Translations under genes and position numbers: made by a program
Shown: one piece after another, positions 1-7,558 of the stretch
Layout of the letters: each line of letters starts with the position of its first letter
Numbering within the stretch: position 1 is the first letter of the stretch
NCBI RefSeq assembly: GCF_015712065.1
Contig: NZ_JACFYZ010000004.1
Span: 186,001-250,000 of the forward strand
Length of the DNA: 64,000 nucleotides
From: Ectopseudomonas chengduensis
GTDB taxonomy: Bacteria; Pseudomonadota; Gammaproteobacteria; Pseudomonadales; Pseudomonadaceae
Reading direction: 5' to 3'
The notes under the pieces: generated by a model
What the model was told of the DNA's origin: nothing
Databases searched by the model: none
Seen by the model: only the letters and a program-made list of their open reading frames with translations

Positions 1-579
1 GAACCACAGGCACAGCGTGGCCAGGGTTACGCTCATCAGCAGACCCGGGCCGATACCGGCCACGAATAGCGCGGCGATGGATACGGTGCCACCGGTCGCC
101 AGCGAGTAGATCACCGAGTTGTGGCTGGGCGGGGTGAGCAGCGCCTGTACCGAGCCGGAGACGGTGACGGCGGTGGCGAACTCACGTGGGTAGCCCTTCT
201 TTTCCATTTCCGGGATCAGCACCGAACCAACCGAGGCGGTATCGGCCAGGGAGGAGCCGGAGATGGCGCCGAAGAAGGTCGAGGCGGTGATGTTGACCAG
301 TGACAGGCCGCCGCGGACGAAGCCGATCAACACCCCGGCAAACGCCACCAGGCGCCGGGCCATGCCACCCTCGGCCATGATCGCGCCGGCCAGGACGAAG
401 AACGGAATGGCCAGCAGGGAGAATTTGTTCACGCCACCGGCGATCTGGATCATCACCGCGTGCAGGGGGATATCGATCCACCAGGCGCCGATCAGTGCGG
501 AAACGCCAAGCGAATAAGCAACGGGGACGCGTAGCAGGATAAGGACAATGAAACTGCCTAAAAGAATGGCGGCATCCAT
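1..579 (-). CDS. TRAP transporter large permease (DctM family), C-terminus beyond the left edge
   Basis: Reading leftwards from an ATG at 579, the frame stays open to base 1 and gives a very hydrophobic protein (starts MDAAILLGSFIVLILL) with the small-residue helices of DctM-type permeases, including AGAIMAEGGMARRL and FFGAISGSSLADTASVG. About 193 of the usual 425 or so residues are present. In TRAP systems this inner-membrane subunit performs sodium-driven import of a substrate delivered by the DctP protein. Its start abuts the stop of the small permease gene with no gap, as expected for a co-translated pair. The neighbouring uronate dehydrogenase suggests hexuronate as substrate, which is inference from context. 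Confidence 0.93.
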   Translation of the reverse strand, partial: MDAAILLGSFIVLILLRVPVAYSLGVSALIGAWWIDIPLHAVMIQIAGGVNKFSLLAIPFFVLAGAIMAEGGMARRLVAFAGVLIGFVRGGLSLVNITASTFFGAISGSSLADTASVGSVLIPEMEKKGYPREFATAVTVSGSVQALLTPPSHNSVIYSLATGGTVSIAALFVAGIGPGLLMSVTLATLCLWF

Positions 580-1107
580 TTACGCGGCCTCCTTGGAATC
601 TTCAGTGTGTTCGAAGTCGACGGCACGGCGCTTATGTTGATCGCCGTACAGCAGTTGTTCGATGACGAACAGGAGGGTGATGAAACCGCCCACCGGGATT
701 GGCATGTAGCTGATGCCGACACGTACCGAGGGCAGGGTGCTGAGGTACTGGTTCCAGGTCGCTACGCAGAGCTTGTAACCCCAAATCAGCATGAACAGCG
801 CGATGCCGCCCATGACCAGACGTACGAACAATGTGATCAGCGGTGCCAGGGTTTGTGGCAGGCGATCGGTCAGTGAGGTCACGGCCATGTGGGCACCCGC
901 GCGGTAGCCGGCAGCGGCTCCGACGAAGGTGAACAGCACCATCAATAGCACTGAAATCGGCTCGGGCCAGCCCAGTCCTTGACCCAGCACGTAACGGCTG
1001 AATACGCCCCAGGGAATGATCAAAGCCATGATCACGATCGCCAGGCCAGCGGTCGCGATACAGGCACGGTAGATGGCGTCATTGACGCCCAGAACCAGGT
1101 TTTTCAT
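580..1107 (-). CDS. TRAP transporter small permease (DctQ family)
   Basis: 175 residues with four predicted membrane helices (about residues 15-35, 50-70, 88-112 and 130-152), the normal size and topology of DctQ subunits, which join the large permease in the inner membrane. The motif GWPEPISVLLMVLFTFVGAA fits the family. It lies between the binding-protein gene and the large permease gene in the usual P-Q-M order. A 59-base spacer with a stable hairpin separates it from dctP. The charged tail (EHTEDSKEAA) is expected to be cytoplasmic. Substrate is not readable from this subunit. Confidence 0.93.
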   Translation of the reverse strand: MKNLVLGVNDAIYRACIATAGLAIVIMALIIPWGVFSRYVLGQGLGWPEPISVLLMVLFTFVGAAAGYRAGAHMAVTSLTDRLPQTLAPLITLFVRLVMGGIALFMLIWGYKLCVATWNQYLSTLPSVRVGISYMPIPVGGFITLLFVIEQLLYGDQHKRRAVDFEHTEDSKEAA

Positions 1108-1122
1108 GAGACTTCACCGGTT

Positions 1123-1153
1123 GCGCGGCGCAGGCGAGGTGCCGGCGCCGCGC
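1123..1153 (-). other. Intercistronic hairpin between dctP and dctQ
   Basis: GCGCGGCGC (1123-1131) pairs perfectly with GCGCCGCGC (1145-1153). No T-tract follows, so it is more likely a stability or partial-termination element that keeps the binding protein more abundant than the permeases, as seen in many binding-protein operons. Function is inferred from position only. Confidence 0.5.
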
Positions 1154-1166
1154 GCTTGCGCGTGGA

Positions 1167-2141
1167 TTACTGAACGGCTTCGATACGCTGAATCAGTTCA
1201 ACGAACTGCGCGCCGTACTTCTCACGAACCGGGGCGGTCGCGTCGTAGAAGGGCTTGGTATCGATTTCGATGAATTCGACGCCTTCAGCCTTGAGTTTCT
1301 CTACGCTGCTGGCGCTTTTCTCGTCCCACAGTTGGCGCTCTTCCAGTTGCGCTTCCTTGGCCAGTTTCTTGACCAGTTCCTGCTGTTCCGGCGTCAGCTT
1401 GTTCCAGGTGGTCTTGGACATCAGCAACGGCTCGGGCAGGATCAGGTGGTGGGTCTGGGTGTAGTACTTGGCGGAGCGGAAATGGTTGTGCTCGAGCAGG
1501 GTGGGCGGATTGTTCTCGGCGCCGTCGATCACGCCGCTCTGCAGGGCACTGAAGATTTCACCGGTGTCCATGGCGATGCCGTTTGCACCCATGGCGTTGA
1601 GGGTGTCGATGAACAGCGGGTTGCCCATTACGCGGATCTTCATACCTTTCAGGTCTTCGATGCTGCGTATCGGCTTCTTGGTGTAGAGGCTGCGGCTGCC
1701 GCCGTCCATCCATGCCAGACCGACCATGTTGAAGTCGGAGTTGGTGATGGCGTCGAGGATTTCCTGGCCGATCTCACCGTCGATGATCTTGCGCATGTGG
1801 TCGACGTCGCGGAACACGAACGGCATGTTGAACACGTTGGTGGCCGGAACCACCGAGCCGACTGAACCGAGGCTGACGCGGGTCAGCTGCACGGCGCCGA
1901 TCTGGGTCTGCTCGATGACTTCCTTCTCGGAGCCGAGAACGCCGCCGGCGAACATGCGGGACTTGATATCGCCGTTGGTGGCAGCTTCCAGCTTCTTGCC
2001 GAGGTTTTCCATGGCGACTACGGTCGGGTAGCCAGCAGGGTGGATTTCGGCAATCTTCAGGGTCATCTCGGCCTGTACGAAGGAGGACAGACCGAGCGCT
2101 AGCGGAAGTGTGGCGAGAAGCAACTTACGTTTGAGGTTCAT
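1167..2141 (-). CDS. TRAP transporter substrate-binding protein (DctP family)
   Basis: 324 residues from the ATG at 2141, chosen because it opens a clear Sec signal peptide (MNLKRKLLLATLPLALGL...VQA); the frame stays open further upstream but without a plausible leader. The mature part has the DctP fold markers: LKIAEIHP near the start, LKGMKIRVMGNP, and the conserved FSALQSGVIDGAENNP segment around the ligand-binding arginine. It would bind an organic acid in the periplasm and hand it to DctQM. Downstream of udh and an SMP-30 lactonase, the most likely ligands are glucuronate or galacturonate (inference). Confidence 0.94.
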   Translation of the reverse strand: MNLKRKLLLATLPLALGLSSFVQAEMTLKIAEIHPAGYPTVVAMENLGKKLEAATNGDIKSRMFAGGVLGSEKEVIEQTQIGAVQLTRVSLGSVGSVVPATNVFNMPFVFRDVDHMRKIIDGEIGQEILDAITNSDFNMVGLAWMDGGSRSLYTKKPIRSIEDLKGMKIRVMGNPLFIDTLNAMGANGIAMDTGEIFSALQSGVIDGAENNPPTLLEHNHFRSAKYYTQTHHLILPEPLLMSKTTWNKLTPEQQELVKKLAKEAQLEERQLWDEKSASSVEKLKAEGVEFIEIDTKPFYDATAPVREKYGAQFVELIQRIEAVQ

Positions 2142-2218
2142 GCGGAAAACTCCGTCTTGTTGTTGTTGGTGTACAGCAGTGTGAGTCCGGTGCCGCGAGC
2201 GGCCCGGGGTGAATCGGA

Positions 2219-3094
2219 TTAGGGTTGGAAGGCAGGCTCCTCGATACCGCACACGCCGGCTTGCAGGGCGAATACACCACCGGCCAGAGGCTGGTCGGAA
2301 AGGTCGCCGCCGGGGCGGATCGAGGTAACGAACAAGGTGTCCAGATCGGCGCCACCGAAGGCGCACATAGCGGGCTTTTTCACAGGAACCGCCAGAGAAT
2401 GGTCGAGGCGGCCATCCGGGGTGAAGCGATGGATCAGGCCTTCGTCGTTGCCGCAGATCCAGTAGCAGCCGTCGACATCCATCGCGGCGCCGTCGGGGCG
2501 ACCCGGATGCTGCTTCATGTCGATGAACAGGCGACGGTTGTGCGGCGTGCCGCTATCGGTGTCGTAGTCGAAGGCCCAGACGCTCTGCACGCTGGGGTGC
2601 GAGTCGGAGAGGTACATGGTGCGGCCGTCAGGGCTGAAGGCCAGGCCGTTGGGCACGATGAAGTCGTCGAGCACCTGTCGCAGTTGGCCGTCGTAGCGAT
2701 ACAGCGCGCCGACGCGCGCACCTTGGGCCATATCCAGCAGCATGGTGCCGGCCCAGAAGCGGCCTTGGCGGTCGCAGCGACCGTCGTTGAAACGCATCTG
2801 CGGGCGGGCATGTTCGACCTGTGCCAGGCGCTCGGCCTGTACGCTGCCATCGTCCTGCGGGCGTAGATGGAAGATGCCGCTCTGCATGCCGGCGAGCCAG
2901 CCGCCAGCGGGGTGCATGGAGATGCAGGCAAGCATCTCGTCGGCCTGCCAGCTCTGCGTCTGGCCATCTGCCGCGGACCAGCGATGCAGGCGTGCGGCAG
3001 GGATGTCGGCCCAGTAAAGAGCCTGTTCGGCAGCGTTCCACACCGGGCTTTCGCCCGTGGCGTTGCGCGCATCGACAATCAGTTCGGCTGTCAT
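2219..3094 (-). CDS. SMP-30/gluconolactonase family sugar-acid lactonase
   Basis: 291 residues of the six-bladed SMP-30 beta-propeller family. Recognisable elements are the ATGESPVWNAAEQALYWADI start with its metal-binding Glu, the NDGRCDRQGRFWAGTM blade, FIVPNGLAFSPDGRTMYLSDS and DGAAMDVDGCYWICG with the catalytic Asp. These enzymes use a divalent metal to hydrolyse sugar-acid lactones. Next to uronate dehydrogenase, which makes glucaro- or galactaro-lactone, the natural role is opening that lactone to the aldarate. It sits 52 bases after udh and 77 bases before dctP, probably in one operon. Confidence 0.93.
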   Translation of the reverse strand: MTAELIVDARNATGESPVWNAAEQALYWADIPAARLHRWSAADGQTQSWQADEMLACISMHPAGGWLAGMQSGIFHLRPQDDGSVQAERLAQVEHARPQMRFNDGRCDRQGRFWAGTMLLDMAQGARVGALYRYDGQLRQVLDDFIVPNGLAFSPDGRTMYLSDSHPSVQSVWAFDYDTDSGTPHNRRLFIDMKQHPGRPDGAAMDVDGCYWICGNDEGLIHRFTPDGRLDHSLAVPVKKPAMCAFGGADLDTLFVTSIRPGGDLSDQPLAGGVFALQAGVCGIEEPAFQP

Positions 3095-3146
3095 GGCTGT
3101 GGCGCTCTACTTGTTGTTATGGCTTGGGGCGGTTGCGGCGTTCTGT

Positions 3147-3974
3147 TCAGTCGTCGCCGAACGGGCCGGCGGCAACGAAGGCGCCGCCCTGGTAGATGCG
3201 CGCCGGATCGTCGGCGGCCGGCATCGGCTGCGCTTCCACCTTGTCGCGGAACACTTCCGAGCTGTCCTTGGGCTTGAAGCCCAGGTGTGCGGCTTGGCTG
3301 TTGTCCCACCACACATCGCGGTTATCCGACATGCCGTAGACCACGGTGTGGCCGACGTTCTCGGTATAGAGGCAGCGTTCGAGCAGGTGGGTAAGGTCGT
3401 CGTAGCTCAGCCAGGTGCTCATCATGCGGCGGTTGGCGGGTTCGGGGAACGAGGAGCCGATGCGGATGCTGACGGTTTCGATGCCGTAGCGATCGAAGTA
3501 GAAGCTGGCCATGTCCTCGCCATAGGACTTGGACAGGCCGTAGTAGCCATCCGGGCGGCGCAGACAATTGGCGTCGAGATGTTCGTCCTGCTTGTAGAAG
3601 CCGATGACGTGGTTGGAGCTGGCGAACACCACGCGTTTCACGCCATGGCGGCGGGCCGCTTCGTAGACATGGAATACGCCGCAGATGTTGGCACCGAGGA
3701 TTTCTTCGAAGGGGCGCTCGACCGAGACACCGCCGAAGTGCAGGATGGCGTCGACGCCTTCGATCAGTTGATGCACGGCGGCTTTGTCTGCCAGGTCGCA
3801 ACGCACCACTTCTTCGTGGGGGCCGGCAGCAGGGGCCATCTCACCGATGTCGGACAGACGCAGGATATTGGCGTAGGGGCGCAGACGTTCGCGCAGTACC
3901 CTGCCCAGTCCGCCGGCAGCGCCGGTCAGCAGCAGGCGATTGAAGGGGCGCAGTTCGCTGGATATCGTGGTCAT
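3147..3974 (-). CDS. udh: NAD-dependent uronate dehydrogenase
   Basis: 275 residues from the ATG at 3974; the longer open frame upstream is ignored because homologous sequence starts here. An extended-SDR enzyme with a Rossmann motif (LTGAAGGLG), a YGLSK catalytic Tyr-Lys pair, and close overall resemblance to Pseudomonas uronate dehydrogenases, including HFGGVSVERPFEEI and SSNHVIGFY. It oxidises glucuronate or galacturonate at C1 with NAD to the aldaro-lactone, the first step of oxidative hexuronate breakdown in the cytoplasm. It is first in the operon udh - lactonase - dctPQM. A palindromic operator lies 40 bases upstream. Confidence 0.93.
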   Translation of the reverse strand: MTTISSELRPFNRLLLTGAAGGLGRVLRERLRPYANILRLSDIGEMAPAAGPHEEVVRCDLADKAAVHQLIEGVDAILHFGGVSVERPFEEILGANICGVFHVYEAARRHGVKRVVFASSNHVIGFYKQDEHLDANCLRRPDGYYGLSKSYGEDMASFYFDRYGIETVSIRIGSSFPEPANRRMMSTWLSYDDLTHLLERCLYTENVGHTVVYGMSDNRDVWWDNSQAAHLGFKPKDSSEVFRDKVEAQPMPAADDPARIYQGGAFVAAGPFGDD

Positions 3975-4013
3975 GGCGGGGCCTGGACTCTTGTTGCTTG
4001 TTGTTATTGGTTT

Positions 4014-4033
4014 GTCATACGTTGTCGTATGAC
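4014..4033 (-). promoter_or_regulatory. Palindromic operator upstream of udh
   Basis: GTCATAC-GTTGTC-GTATGAC is a perfect 7-base inverted repeat 40 bases before the udh start. Its 17-base core (4017-4033) matches 14 of 17 bases of the reverse complement of 4276-4292, upstream of the LacI-type gene. It is likely the site of that regulator or another uronate regulator. Confidence 0.65.
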
Positions 4034-4275
4034 TTGGGTCGATTATCAGCACCAACCCAGGCAATGTCAACGCGACAGTGGGGGGAAATTGAGGTGTTTT
4101 GTCTGCGTTTCACTGAGCGGGTCTGACCTGTTAAACAGCCATGGTTGGCAAGGTAAACTGCGGCTCGGTAGGCTCTACTACGGCAATTTATTGTGTTCGC
4201 ACAGAGTATTCGAACAACGCGCGGGTGGCCTCAGGCAGGTGCGGGGTCAGTTTTCTCGGGGCGTATTTGACTAAA

Positions 4276-4292
4276 GTTGTATGACAACGTAT
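4276..4292 (+). promoter_or_regulatory. Second copy of the operator, upstream of the LacI-type gene
   Basis: GTTGTATGACAACGTAT contains the dyad GTTGT-ATG-ACAAC. Its reverse complement shares the ten bases ATACGTTGTC with the udh operator. It lies 58 bases before the regulator's start, consistent with autoregulation. The rest of the 375-base gap 3975-4349 shows no gene and no other strong structure. Confidence 0.6.
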
Positions 4293-4349
4293 CTCGACTG
4301 AGGTGGAGTGTCTTCTTATGCGAAGCACTCGAGTGACTGGAGGCGTGAC

Positions 4350-5375
4350 ATGGGCAGGAAACCTGCTGGCATCCGCAGCAGTGCGGCCCCGACGCTGATT
4401 GATGTCGCCAGGGTCGCGGGGGTGTCGCCGATCACCGTATCGCGGGCACTGGGGCGCCCCGAGGTGGTCACCGATGCCACCCGCAAGCGCGTACTGGAAG
4501 CGGTGCGGGCGACCGGCTATGTGCCCAATCTCGCGGCAGGCTCTCTCGCGTCCAGTCGCAGCCGGCTGGTGGCGATCTTCCTGCCAACCATTGCCAATTC
4601 GATTTTCGCCGACACCGTGCAGGCGCTGACTGACCGGCTGGCTGCTGCTGGCTACCAGACCTTGCTCGGCCTCACCGGCTACAGCCCCGAGCAGGAGGAG
4701 GCCTTGCTCGAGGCGGTGTTGGGGCGTCGGCCGGATGGCATTGTCCTGACCGGCACCGAACATACCCAGGCGAGCCGTGAGCGCCTGGCGCGGGTGGGCA
4801 TTCCGCTGGTCGAGGCCTGGGATCTGTGCGAATACCCGGTGGACATGCTGGTCGGCTTTTCGCACGAGGCTGTGGGCCAGGCGGTGGCGCGCTATCTGAT
4901 CGGCAAGGGCTATCGCCGGGTCTCGGTCGTGGGCATCGATGACCCGCGCGGCCTGCGCCGTTATCGAAGCCTGGTGGAGGCGCTGCAGGGCCATGTGAGA
5001 GCTCCCGTGGCAGCGCAGATCCTGCCTGCACCGGCGACCTTGGCGGTGGGCCGCGAAGGTCTCGCGCGTCTGCTGCAGGAAGATGTGGCCGGCGAAGTGG
5101 TGGTCTGCAGTTCCGATACGGTGGCGCAAGGCGTGATGGCCGAGGCACTCAGCCGTGGCCTGCGCATTCCTCAGGATCTTGCCGTGATGGGTTTCGGCGA
5201 CCTGTCCAGCGCAGCGCACACTTACCCGCCGCTTTCCACCGTGCGGGTGGATGGGCCGCGTATCGGTTGCGCTATCGCCGATGCTCTGCTGGCGCGCTTC
5301 GCCGAGCCTGCAGCGGCGCGCCAGCCGCTGCGCCTGGACGTCGGGTTCGAACTGATCGAGCGCGGCAGCGCCTGA
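4350..5375 (+). CDS. LacI-family transcriptional regulator, probably of the uronate operon
   Basis: 341 residues. I chose the ATG at 4350 because GGAGG lies seven bases upstream; a GTG at 4308 in the same frame has no ribosome site. The N-terminal LacI helix-turn-helix is plain (TLIDVARVAGVSPITVSRAL, then a hinge around YVPNLAAGSLAS), followed by a periplasmic-binding-protein-like sensor domain typical of gluconate-type regulators. It is transcribed divergently from the udh-lactonase-TRAP operon, with matching dyads before both units, so repression relieved by a uronate or aldarate is likely. The inducer is not known from sequence. Confidence 0.9.
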   Translation: MGRKPAGIRSSAAPTLIDVARVAGVSPITVSRALGRPEVVTDATRKRVLEAVRATGYVPNLAAGSLASSRSRLVAIFLPTIANSIFADTVQALTDRLAAAGYQTLLGLTGYSPEQEEALLEAVLGRRPDGIVLTGTEHTQASRERLARVGIPLVEAWDLCEYPVDMLVGFSHEAVGQAVARYLIGKGYRRVSVVGIDDPRGLRRYRSLVEALQGHVRAPVAAQILPAPATLAVGREGLARLLQEDVAGEVVVCSSDTVAQGVMAEALSRGLRIPQDLAVMGFGDLSSAAHTYPPLSTVRVDGPRIGCAIADALLARFAEPAAARQPLRLDVGFELIERGSA

Positions 5376-5380
5376 GCCTT

Positions 5381-6490
5381 TCAGGCCAGGCGCAGGTGGT
5401 TGTCCCACAAGCCGGCCGGTAACTTCAGGGCGTTGGTGACGATGCGCTCGCCGCGGCAATCGTACAGGCGGCAACGGCCCTGACCCGAGGTCACGACGAA
5501 ACCGTCGGCAACCGCGCCAACGCCTGCACAGTCTGGCAATGGCACATCCAGGCGCACCTGAGCGCTGTCCAGATCCCAGATGAAGAAGCGGTTGCCGCGC
5601 GGTGCGGTCAGCGCCAGCAGGCGCAGGTCGTCGTGAATGGCCACGCTGGCGGTGTACTGGTTCATGGCCACGCGTTGCGTCTCGCCCAGAGGAAAAGGCT
5701 GGAACGGCTGGCCGGGGCGCTTGATCGCCAGCAGCGGCACCTGATCATGCAGATCGCCCATGTACTGCTGGCCGCTGACCACCGTGCCGTCACGCGCGAC
5801 AGCCAGGTGGCGGATGCTGTTCTGCTGGTCGGCCAGATACTCCTGGCTGACCAGGCTGCCGTCGCGCTTGATCAGCGCAAGGCTGGCCTGCATGGCGTCG
5901 AGGTTCATCTCCACGCGGCTTTCCGCTTCGGTGCGGATGCCGCCGTTGGCCACCACTAGGGTTTCGCCATCGGGCATCCACAGCAGTTGGTGCGGGCCGA
6001 CCCCATGGCTGCTGTGTTCACCGTCGCGCAGCAGTTGCTCACCCTGAAGGCGATAAACGCCAATGATGCCCCGGCCTGGCTCGGTGGTGTCGTTTTCGGT
6101 GGTGTACAGCCACTCGCCGCCTTTGTGAAACACCGCGTGGCCGTTGAAGTGGCGCCCGGCCGGCGAGGCAAGTGTTTGCAGCAGGCGGCCGTCGCGGGTG
6201 TCGATCAGGTAGCTCTCGGTGCTCGGCCGGCGACCGACGAACAGGGCCATCGGCAGGGCAGGGTGCGGCACCACATCGTGGCAGCGTTCGTTCACCGGCG
6301 TGGCGAAGGCGCGCTGACCATCGAGGCGATAGCCGACGGCGTAGTGGTTGCCGTTGCCGTCGTCACGGGCTGACAACAGCAACGGCTGGCCGGATGGGCC
6401 GAACAGCGTCCAGCCACCGAAGGCACCTGCCGCCGCGAGGCTGGCAGCGGCTGCACTGAGGCCGAGGAAGGCTCTGCGTTGCATACTCAA
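5381..6490 (-). CDS. DUF1513 periplasmic beta-propeller-like protein
   Basis: 369 residues beginning with a leader (MSMQRRAFLGLSAAAASLAAAG), with one twin-arginine-like RR followed by FLG, so Tat or Sec export is likely. The body matches DUF1513 proteins: repeated strand-turn blocks, RHFNGHAVF, GVGPHQLLWMPDG, and YTASVAIHDDLRLLALTAPRG. Biochemical activity is unknown. The family is found with imelysins and DUF1111 di-haem proteins in iron-responsive clusters of Pseudomonas, and here it overlaps the imelysin gene by four bases (ATGA). Last gene of a three-gene operon. Confidence 0.88.
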   Translation of the reverse strand: MSMQRRAFLGLSAAAASLAAAGAFGGWTLFGPSGQPLLLSARDDGNGNHYAVGYRLDGQRAFATPVNERCHDVVPHPALPMALFVGRRPSTESYLIDTRDGRLLQTLASPAGRHFNGHAVFHKGGEWLYTTENDTTEPGRGIIGVYRLQGEQLLRDGEHSSHGVGPHQLLWMPDGETLVVANGGIRTEAESRVEMNLDAMQASLALIKRDGSLVSQEYLADQQNSIRHLAVARDGTVVSGQQYMGDLHDQVPLLAIKRPGQPFQPFPLGETQRVAMNQYTASVAIHDDLRLLALTAPRGNRFFIWDLDSAQVRLDVPLPDCAGVGAVADGFVVTSGQGRCRLYDCRGERIVTNALKLPAGLWDNHLRLA

Positions 6491-7548
6491 TCCCCGTCGT
6501 GGGCGTTGAAGCCGATTTGCACGTCGAGCGCCTTGGCCAGCTCGCTTTCCTGCAGGCGGTGCAGGCGATTGAGGCTGTCGTAAAGCTCGTTCAGGGCGGT
6601 GCGCCCGGCTTCATCGGCGAGCAGCTCACCCAGGGGACTGTCGAGTGCGGCCAGGCGCTGACGGGTGTCCTGGTAAGCGGCGTCGATGCGTTTTGCCAGG
6701 TCGGCCTGGTCGTCGCCCAGCAGCGACTGAATACCGTCACGGTTGCTGCCGTGCCACAGCAGTTCGGCACTGGCCAGTGCGGCGCCCTGGTTGGCCAGGC
6801 TGCCGGCACTGCGCCAGGCTTCGGCCTGATAGGGCTGGGCGATGCCCTTGCTCTGCCGGCCCATCGGCGCGCCGAGTTTCTTCTTCAGGCCATCCAGGGC
6901 GCTGACCTGTACGCGCAACAGTTCGGCGATGGCTTCGTTGGCGTCGGCGTAGCGCTCGTTGGGGAATGTCTTTAGCTGTTCGGCCATGCCAGATTTGGCC
7001 TGCCATTCGCCGACGATCTGCGCCGCCAGTGCCTGCTGGTGTTTGCCGATGGCTTGCAGCAGTGGGCAATAGCGCGCTTTCTGTTCGGCCTGGGCGAGGT
7101 CCAGATTGGGGTCGAAAAGAATGTATTCGTAGGCGGTCAGGCCCTGAACCACCACGCTGGCATTGGACAGGTCATCCGCACTCAGCTGCGGCTTGTTCTT
7201 CAGCAATGCTTCGACCTGGCGCTGCACCAGGTTCTTCTTGTCCGGCCAGAACTGGATTTGCCAGGCGCGGTTGCCCTCGGCCAGCGGCCCGACCAGCAAT
7301 GGCTGCAGGCCGGCCCAGGCGCTTTGCGCGCCGAGAAAGGCCTGGCGAGCGGCACTCAGATCGGCGCTGCCTGCGCAGAAGGCTTCGGCATTGGCCGCCA
7401 ACTGGCGGTCAGCTTCCTGCCAACTGCTGTAGGCCGGCAACAGCACGCCATCGGTCAGCGCAGCGCTGACCTTGGCTTGCGGGTCCTGCTGGCCACAGCC
7501 GACCAGGGCCAGGCCGAGCAGGGAGGCGATCAGGGTTTTGTGCAACAT
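6487..7548 (-). CDS. Imelysin-family lipoprotein (iron-regulated peptidase-like)
   Basis: 353 residues with a lipoprotein signal (MLHKTLIASLLGLALVGC, lipobox LVGC). The imelysin-like all-helical domain is indicated by WAGLQPLLVG near residue 80 and VVQGLTAYEYILFD near residue 130. In this variant the GxHxxE motif of true imelysins is replaced by GLTAYEY, as usual for the second imelysin of the Pseudomonas cluster. Imelysins are periplasmic and tied to iron acquisition; proteolytic activity is not established. It lies between a di-haem protein gene ten bases upstream and DUF1513. Confidence 0.88.
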   Translation of the reverse strand: MLHKTLIASLLGLALVGCGQQDPQAKVSAALTDGVLLPAYSSWQEADRQLAANAEAFCAGSADLSAARQAFLGAQSAWAGLQPLLVGPLAEGNRAWQIQFWPDKKNLVQRQVEALLKNKPQLSADDLSNASVVVQGLTAYEYILFDPNLDLAQAEQKARYCPLLQAIGKHQQALAAQIVGEWQAKSGMAEQLKTFPNERYADANEAIAELLRVQVSALDGLKKKLGAPMGRQSKGIAQPYQAEAWRSAGSLANQGAALASAELLWHGSNRDGIQSLLGDDQADLAKRIDAAYQDTRQRLAALDSPLGELLADEAGRTALNELYDSLNRLHRLQESELAKALDVQIGFNAHDGD

Positions 7549-7558
7549 CGCAGGCTCC

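Noticed and set aside
3057..4274. 405-residue open frame opposite udh and its upstream region
   Set aside because: Crosses the udh promoter region, and no ribosome site or family signal was seen.
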